In this document: positions 5,538-9,289 of the stretch, piece after piece | Position numbering within the stretch: the stretch's first letter is position 1 | Layout of the letters: every line of letters starts with the position of its first letter | NCBI GenBank assembly: GCA_902492855.1 | Contig: CABUMU010000076.1 | Location: 1 to 9,289, forward strand | DNA length: 9,289 nucleotides | Reading direction: 5' to 3' | Source of the DNA: an uncultured Collinsella sp. | Lineage (GTDB): Bacteria; Actinomycetota; Coriobacteriia; Coriobacteriales; Coriobacteriaceae | The notes under the pieces: model-generated | What the model was told of the DNA's origin: nothing | What the model saw: the letters and a program-made list of their open reading frames with translations, nothing else | Database searches by the model: none | Translations under genes and position numbers: made by a program

Positions 5538-7673
5538 ATGGGGCGCAATAACAAGCATAAGCGTGGAGCTCGCAATCAGCGCGGGCCGGTGCGCAGCGAA
5601 CGCCGTCCGAGCCTGACCGGGCGCGTGCAGCTCCATGAGCATAGCGCCTACGTTGTAACCGAAAACGGCGACTACAAGGTCATGGGCCGCGGTAAGCGCG
5701 AGATCATGGATGGCGATACCGTTGCCGTGAGCATTAAGAACAGCCCGCACGGTGAGCGGCGCGCCGTGATCGAAAGCGTGGTTGAGCGTGCAGCCATAAG
5801 CGTGGTGGGCACGTACCAGACCGCCGGTCCGCTCGGTGTGATCGAGCCGCTCGATTCGCGTCTGAAGGCCGACTTCTTCATTCTACCCGAGGATACCTCG
5901 GCGGATCGTCTGGGTGTCCACCCGGGTGATGCTGTTGTCGTGCGCATTTTGACCTACCCGACGCGCCTGGAATCGGGTACCGTGACGATCGAACGCCGCA
6001 TTGGCGGAGATGACGCGCCCGATTTGGGCGTTCAATATGTGATGGCGCGTTACGGCTATACCGATAGCTATCCCGAGGCCGCGCTGGACGAGGCCGAGGG
6101 GCTTTCGCTCGATGTGTCCGCGGCGCTTAAGGACCCGCTCCGCCGCGATCTGCGCGACCGCTTTGTCATCACGATCGACCCAGTCGACGCGCGCGACTTT
6201 GACGACGCCATTTCGCTGGAGCGCACGCCCGAGGGTGGCTACAAGCTGGGTGTGCATATCGCCGACGTTTCACACTATGTGGCTTGGGACGGGCATATCG
6301 ATCTTGAGGCTCGCCATCGTACGACATCGGTGTATCTGGCCGATCGCGTGCTTCCCATGCTGCCCGAACGCCTGTCCAATGACCTGTGCTCGCTTCGCCC
6401 TGACGAGGACCGTCTTGCGTTTACCGTTGACATTGAGCTCGATGCACAGGGTCGCGTGCGGCATTACGATCCGTACCCCAGCGTGATTCGCTCGCGTGTG
6501 CGTATGGACTATGACGGCGCCGAGGCGCTGCTGGTGCGTGCCGGCGCGGTTGAGTATTCGGTGCTGGAGGGTGCAGCCGAGGATGTTGCGGCTGCCGAGA
6601 CCTCGCGCGAGGAAGCGCTTGAGCGCGGTCTTGCGTGCGAGGAGGCCGCCCGCGGCTACAACGTCGACCTCGGCGATTTCCTTGTCGCCGCTAACGAACT
6701 CGCCGAACTCCGCCGTCGTATCCGTCGCGCCCGCGGCTCGGTCGATTTTGACACGGCCGAGATTCGTGCTCTGTTGGATGAGGACGGAGTGCCCGTGCAG
6801 ATTGTGGCGCGTGAGCGTTCGTGTGCCACGTCGCTTATCGAGGAAGCTATGCTGCTCGCCAACGAGTGCGTTGCAGAGTGGCTGGCAGACCGTGATATCG
6901 AGGCCTGCTATCGCGTGCATGAGGATCCGAGCCCCGATAGCCTGCACGGTGCCGCCGTTGCGCTGGCGCAGCTAGGCATCATCGACGATCGCCGTGCGGC
7001 TGGTATTGCCCTGGGAAGTCCCGATGAGCTGCAGGCTGCGGTTGACGCCGCGGCCGGCACGGCTAACGCTCCGCTCGTCAACACGTTGCTCTTGCGCAGT
7101 ATGCAGCGCGCGCTGTACAAGCCACGCAACGAGGGCCACTTTGCGCTTGCCGCGCCGTGCTATTGCCACTTCACGAGTCCCATTCGCCGCTATCCCGACC
7201 TGGTGGTGCATCGCGTACTCAAGCTGCAGCTGGCCTACGAGCAGCTGGGCGGCAAGGACGCCTTGGTGCGCACGCCCCGGCTCATCGGTAAAGGTCGCGA
7301 GTCCCTGCCACGCATTCTGCCGCAGATCTGCCGCGCATGCAGCGATGCCGAGCGCGCGGCAGATGCCGCCAGCCATGCGACGCAAAAGATCAAGATTGCC
7401 CAGTACTATGAGGACCGTCTGGGCGAGCGCTATGCCGGAACCGTCTCGTGGGTTAGCAGCATGGGCCTTTTTGTGCGCTTGGACCTAACGCAGGTCGAAG
7501 GTTTGGTTTCGATCAAGAGTCTGGGCAACGAGTGGTTCGAGTTCGACGAGGACGCGCTCACGCTCACAGGTGCCGACACGGGCACCCGTTACGAGCTGGG
7601 GCAGCGCGTGATTGTCGAGGTCTCGCGCGTCAATACCACGCGTGGGCACTTGGACTTTAAGCTTATCCATTAG
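5538..7673 (+). CDS. rnr: Ribonuclease R (RNB-family 3'-5' exoribonuclease)
   Basis: RNase R degrades structured RNA processively from the 3' end and takes part in mRNA turnover, rRNA quality control and trans-translation. The 711 residues show a basic N-terminus (nine Arg/Lys in the first 23), cold-shock/OB domains at about 25-155, the RNB catalytic domain at about 200-560, and an S1 domain at about 628-709. The catalytic aspartates are in IDPVDARDFDDA (213-224); HFTSPIRRYPDLVVHR (544-559) is the second family signature. Compared with the 813-residue E. coli enzyme it lacks the N-terminal helix-turn-helix domain and the lysine-rich tail, since it ends right after S1. ATG 5538 has AGGAGG (5528-5533) four bases upstream. 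It is transcribed separately, between two terminators. smpB, often a neighbour of rnr, is not seen downstream. Confidence 0.95.
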   Translation: MGRNNKHKRGARNQRGPVRSERRPSLTGRVQLHEHSAYVVTENGDYKVMGRGKREIMDGDTVAVSIKNSPHGERRAVIESVVERAAISVVGTYQTAGPLGVIEPLDSRLKADFFILPEDTSADRLGVHPGDAVVVRILTYPTRLESGTVTIERRIGGDDAPDLGVQYVMARYGYTDSYPEAALDEAEGLSLDVSAALKDPLRRDLRDRFVITIDPVDARDFDDAISLERTPEGGYKLGVHIADVSHYVAWDGHIDLEARHRTTSVYLADRVLPMLPERLSNDLCSLRPDEDRLAFTVDIELDAQGRVRHYDPYPSVIRSRVRMDYDGAEALLVRAGAVEYSVLEGAAEDVAAAETSREEALERGLACEEAARGYNVDLGDFLVAANELAELRRRIRRARGSVDFDTAEIRALLDEDGVPVQIVARERSCATSLIEEAMLLANECVAEWLADRDIEACYRVHEDPSPDSLHGAAVALAQLGIIDDRRAAGIALGSPDELQAAVDAAAGTANAPLVNTLLLRSMQRALYKPRNEGHFALAAPCYCHFTSPIRRYPDLVVHRVLKLQLAYEQLGGKDALVRTPRLIGKGRESLPRILPQICRACSDAERAADAASHATQKIKIAQYYEDRLGERYAGTVSWVSSMGLFVRLDLTQVEGLVSIKSLGNEWFEFDEDALTLTGADTGTRYELGQRVIVEVSRVNTTRGHLDFKLIH

Positions 7674-7698
7674 CCAAATCCCGACTCATGGTGGGGGA

Positions 7699-7734
7699 GC
7701 GGAGGGCGGCCTTTCGAGACCGTCCTTCGCATTT
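7699..7734 (+). terminator. Hairpin terminator after rnr
   Basis: Bases 7699-7709 pair with 7720-7730 as an 11-bp stem (two G-T pairs) around the 10-base loop 7710-7719. Only CATTTG follows, so the U-tract is weak. It begins 25 bp after the rnr stop. Confidence 0.55.
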
Positions 7735-7771
7735 GAATCGTGGCTACCTTGCCGTCTACTCGGCCGCCCGC

Positions 7772-7832
7772 TTACCTGCTATTTGAGAGGTAAAACCTAC
7801 CAAAATAAACCTGTCCCTTTTTGGCAGGTTTA
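7772..7832. repeat. Cluster of ACCT/AGGT inverted and direct repeats before the recombinase gene
   Basis: Five related hexamers lie within 60 bp: TTACCT (7772-7777) faces AGGTAA (7788-7793), 10 bp apart; AAACCT occurs directly at 7793-7798 and 7807-7812; AGGTTT lies at 7826-7831. TAAACCTG (7806-7813) and CAGGTTTA (7825-7832) form a perfect 8-bp inverted repeat around an 11-base centre. The cluster ends 18 bp before the recombinase start codon, the place where resolvases often have their res or operator site. It could equally be the remnant of a small repeated element. Confidence 0.6.
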
Positions 7833-7850
7833 CAAGAAAGCGGGGATGAG

Positions 7851-8456
7851 ATGGCGACGGTGTACGGTTATGCGCGGGTGAGTTCGCGCGATCAGAACCT
7901 TAATCGGCAGCTGGATGCGCTGGGCGCCTATGGCGTGGGCTCGGCGAATATTTATGCCGACCATGCGAGCGGCAAGGACTTCGATCGGCCGCATTATCGC
8001 GAGCTGCTACACGTCCTGGGAGACGGGGACGTGCTGGTGGTGCTTTCTATCGACCGACTTGGCCGTAATTACTCCGAGATTCTTGAGGAATGGCGACGCA
8101 TTACCAAGGAGCTCGGGGTTGCCATTGTGGTGTTGGACATGCCATTGCTTGACACGCGCGCTAGGGCCAGCGGCGCGCCGGATGTGACCAACACCCTGAT
8201 TGCCGATATTGTGCTGCAACTGCTGAGCTACGTGGCGCAGGTAGAGCGCGAGAATATCCATCGGCGCCAAGCGGAGGGGATTGCAGCGGCGCGGGCGCGA
8301 GGGGTCCGTTTCGGTCGACCTCGCAAGCCATGCCCTCCTCAGTTTGAGCTGGTGCGCGATAGCTATGAGGCGGGCGATATTACCCGCAGCCAGGCAGCAA
8401 AGTGCCTGGGCGTGTGCGTGGGGACGTTCGATCGCTGGATGCGCGAGGCGGGGTAG
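7851..8456 (+). CDS. Small serine recombinase (resolvase/invertase family)
   Basis: This 201-residue protein has the normal size for a small serine recombinase, which cuts and rejoins DNA at paired sites through a 5'-phosphoserine bond. The N-terminal catalytic domain shows YGYARVSS (5-12), with Ser11 as the predicted nucleophile and Arg9 beside it, and SIDRLGRN (66-73), carrying Asp68, Arg69 and Arg72. The long E-helix (about 115-150, with VERENIHRRQAEGIAAARARG) is followed by GRPRK and a helix-turn-helix at about 165-198 (ITRSQAAKCLGVCVGTFDRWM). All key residues appear intact, so it should be active. I chose ATG 7851 because the protein then begins as MATVYGYARVSS, as in relatives; an in-frame TTG at 7821 lies inside the repeat cluster. 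The ribosome site is weak (GGGG, 7842-7845). No transposase or cargo genes adjoin it, so its target is unknown. Confidence 0.9.
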   Translation: MATVYGYARVSSRDQNLNRQLDALGAYGVGSANIYADHASGKDFDRPHYRELLHVLGDGDVLVVLSIDRLGRNYSEILEEWRRITKELGVAIVVLDMPLLDTRARASGAPDVTNTLIADIVLQLLSYVAQVERENIHRRQAEGIAAARARGVRFGRPRKPCPPQFELVRDSYEAGDITRSQAAKCLGVCVGTFDRWMREAG

Positions 8457-8515
8457 GGGGTTTGCGTCGCTTTGTCGCTTCCTGTTGCGATTCAAATTTT
8501 GATACGGTGACGATG

Positions 8516-8532
8516 TCATTTGGGGCTACACT
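8516..8532 (+). promoter_or_regulatory. possible -10 region of the VanZ-like gene
   Basis: TACACT (8527-8532) lies 17 bp before the ribosome site of the VanZ-like gene and is preceded by TCATTTGGG, as at the rnr candidate. TTGATA (8499-8504) looks like a -35 box but is 22 bp away, too far for normal use. Confidence 0.22.
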
Positions 8533-8561
8533 CGCTGATATTCAAAAAAGGAGGTTGGCCC

Positions 8562-9143
8562 TTGGCGCGCGTAAAACAAATAATCGGATGGACCGCGATC
8601 GTTCTGTTCGCTGTAACGCTGGCGGGCATCTGGGTGTTGACGGAGCAAAATGCGGTGGAGACGTCGTTGCTGAGCGAGTCCACCGCGCGTGTGGTAGAGG
8701 GTCAGGCTACGGGCGTTCAGGCTGCCGATGCCACGGGTGAAGCCCAGACGGAAAACGGAATGACCGGGGGCACCGATTTGGCTGCCCCGCCTGTCCGGTC
8801 TGGCCGACTTGCTTCCATTCGCATGTGGGTGGGCACAAACGTCCGTCGCGTTGCCCATACCGTAGAGTTTTTCTTCGTCGGATTGTTCGCCTCGGTGGTC
8901 GTGGTTTGCTTTTCCAGGCGTCCGTGGAGCGTATGCTCCCGTTGCGCGCCCGTATTGCTCTTTTGCGCCGTCTGCTCCGTTGGCGATCAGGTACATAAGA
9001 TCTTTGTTCCCGGCAGGCATTTCGACGTTATCGATTTAGGATTCGATGCTGCGGGCTATGTCACCGCCATGCTGTTGGTATTGCTGACAGCGGCGTTGGT
9101 GCGCCATGCGACTCGGCCGATCGGCGCCCATGCGAGGCGCTAG
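8562..9143 (+). CDS. VanZ-like family membrane protein
   Basis: This 193-residue protein has four likely membrane helices (about 7-27, 101-118, 125-141, 164-181). The arrangement RRVAHTVEFF (95-104), then GDQVHKIFVPGR (141-152), then Asp155, Asp158 and FDAAG (161-165) matches the VanZ-like family pattern (RKxxHxxEY ... DExxQ ... PGR ... D ... N/DxxG). Named for VanZ, which gives low-level teicoplanin resistance, most members have no known role, and I would not predict resistance from this. TTG 8562 is chosen because AGGAGG (8549-8554) sits seven bases upstream; the frame is open to TTG 8520 but without such a site. Two features are odd: Gln and Lys replace the usual Glu and Gln in the DExxQ motif (DQVHK), and a polar, Gly/Ala/Thr-rich segment of about 60 residues (30-90) separates helices 1 and 2. 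Confidence 0.8.
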   Translation: MARVKQIIGWTAIVLFAVTLAGIWVLTEQNAVETSLLSESTARVVEGQATGVQAADATGEAQTENGMTGGTDLAAPPVRSGRLASIRMWVGTNVRRVAHTVEFFFVGLFASVVVVCFSRRPWSVCSRCAPVLLFCAVCSVGDQVHKIFVPGRHFDVIDLGFDAAGYVTAMLLVLLTAALVRHATRPIGAHARR

Positions 9144-9186
9144 CCTTAAGACGAGACATCGCGACTGCCCATGCTTCGACATTGAC

Positions 9187-9192
9187 TACAAT
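9187..9192 (+). promoter_or_regulatory. possible -10 box of the downstream gene
   Basis: TACAAT (9187-9192) matches five of six bases of a -10 box and lies about 70 bp before the last start codon, in the 122-bp gap after the VanZ-like gene. No good -35 box is seen. Confidence 0.3.
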
Positions 9193-9265
9193 AACGGCTG
9201 CAATCGCGAGTGGTCGTCGATGTGCAGTTTTCCAGACACCTGTTTTCTCTAAGAAAGGAAATCCC

Positions 9266-9289
9266 ATGGCGGTATTGTTTGTTGAATAT
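9266..9289 (+). CDS. Start of an unidentified gene, cut by the window edge
   Basis: ATG 9266 follows AAAGGAA (9254-9260) by five bases and opens a frame reading MAVLFVEY to the end of the window. The good ribosome site and the preceding 122-bp gap with a -10-like box suggest a real gene start. Eight residues are too few to name it. A short beta-strand followed by Tyr would fit the ArsC/Spx-like reductases, which often begin in this way, but that is a guess. Confidence 0.55.

Noticed and set aside
7821..7850. TTG at 7821 as the start of the serine recombinase
   Set aside because: It lies inside the hairpin/repeat cluster without a ribosome site; starting at ATG 7851 gives the usual short lead before the YxRVS motif.
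8520..8561. TTG at 8520 as the start of the VanZ-like gene
   Set aside because: It has no ribosome site, while TTG 8562 has AGGAGG at ideal spacing; the extra residues would be a translation of that ribosome site region.
1..9289. CRISPR array, tRNA or rRNA genes, or a full insertion sequence
   Set aside because: I saw no regularly spaced direct repeats, no tRNA-like cloverleaf with conserved arms, no rRNA segments and no transposase-like protein in any frame.

Overview
The window reads as a piece of chromosome from a fairly G+C-rich anaerobic actinobacterium of the class Coriobacteriia, most likely Collinsella or a close relative. This is an inference from codon and base usage, strong Shine-Dalgarno sites, a two-subunit transketolase, and FtsE/FtsX with a long low-complexity extension on FtsE. 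No rRNA, tRNA, CRISPR array or complete insertion sequence is visible. All recognisable genes lie on the + strand.

Layout. Bases 1-789 hold the 3' part of a YitT-family membrane protein. Bases 997-2770 hold a transketolase split into an N-terminal (TPP-binding) and a C-terminal subunit gene, separated by one base and closed by a strong hairpin at 2819-2850. A 504-bp non-coding stretch (2771-3274) follows. It contains two unrelated long palindromes (2852-2918, a perfect 22-bp inverted repeat; 3035-3185, a perfect 25-bp inverted repeat inside a longer imperfect one) and, just before the next gene, an extended -10 promoter. ftsE (GTG start, 406 aa, with about 170 extra N-terminal residues) overlaps ftsX by 14 bp, and the pair ends at a textbook terminator (5427-5460). 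rnr (RNase R, 711 aa) follows as its own unit and ends in a second hairpin.

Bases 7740-9143 look more accessory. They carry a small serine recombinase of the resolvase/invertase type, with a cluster of ACCT/AGGT inverted and direct repeats directly in front of it, and then a divergent VanZ-like membrane protein starting at TTG. The last 24 bases are the start of another gene.

How the genes work together. The transketolase subunits should form one enzyme of the non-oxidative pentose phosphate pathway. FtsE and FtsX should form the divisome ABC complex that controls peptidoglycan hydrolysis. RNase R is a general 3'-5' RNA-degrading enzyme. The recombinase and VanZ-like genes have no clear functional tie to these. 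I do not see a convincing new multi-gene system. The items most worth a second look are the FtsE extension, the res-like repeat cluster at the orphan recombinase, and the two palindromic elements upstream of ftsE.
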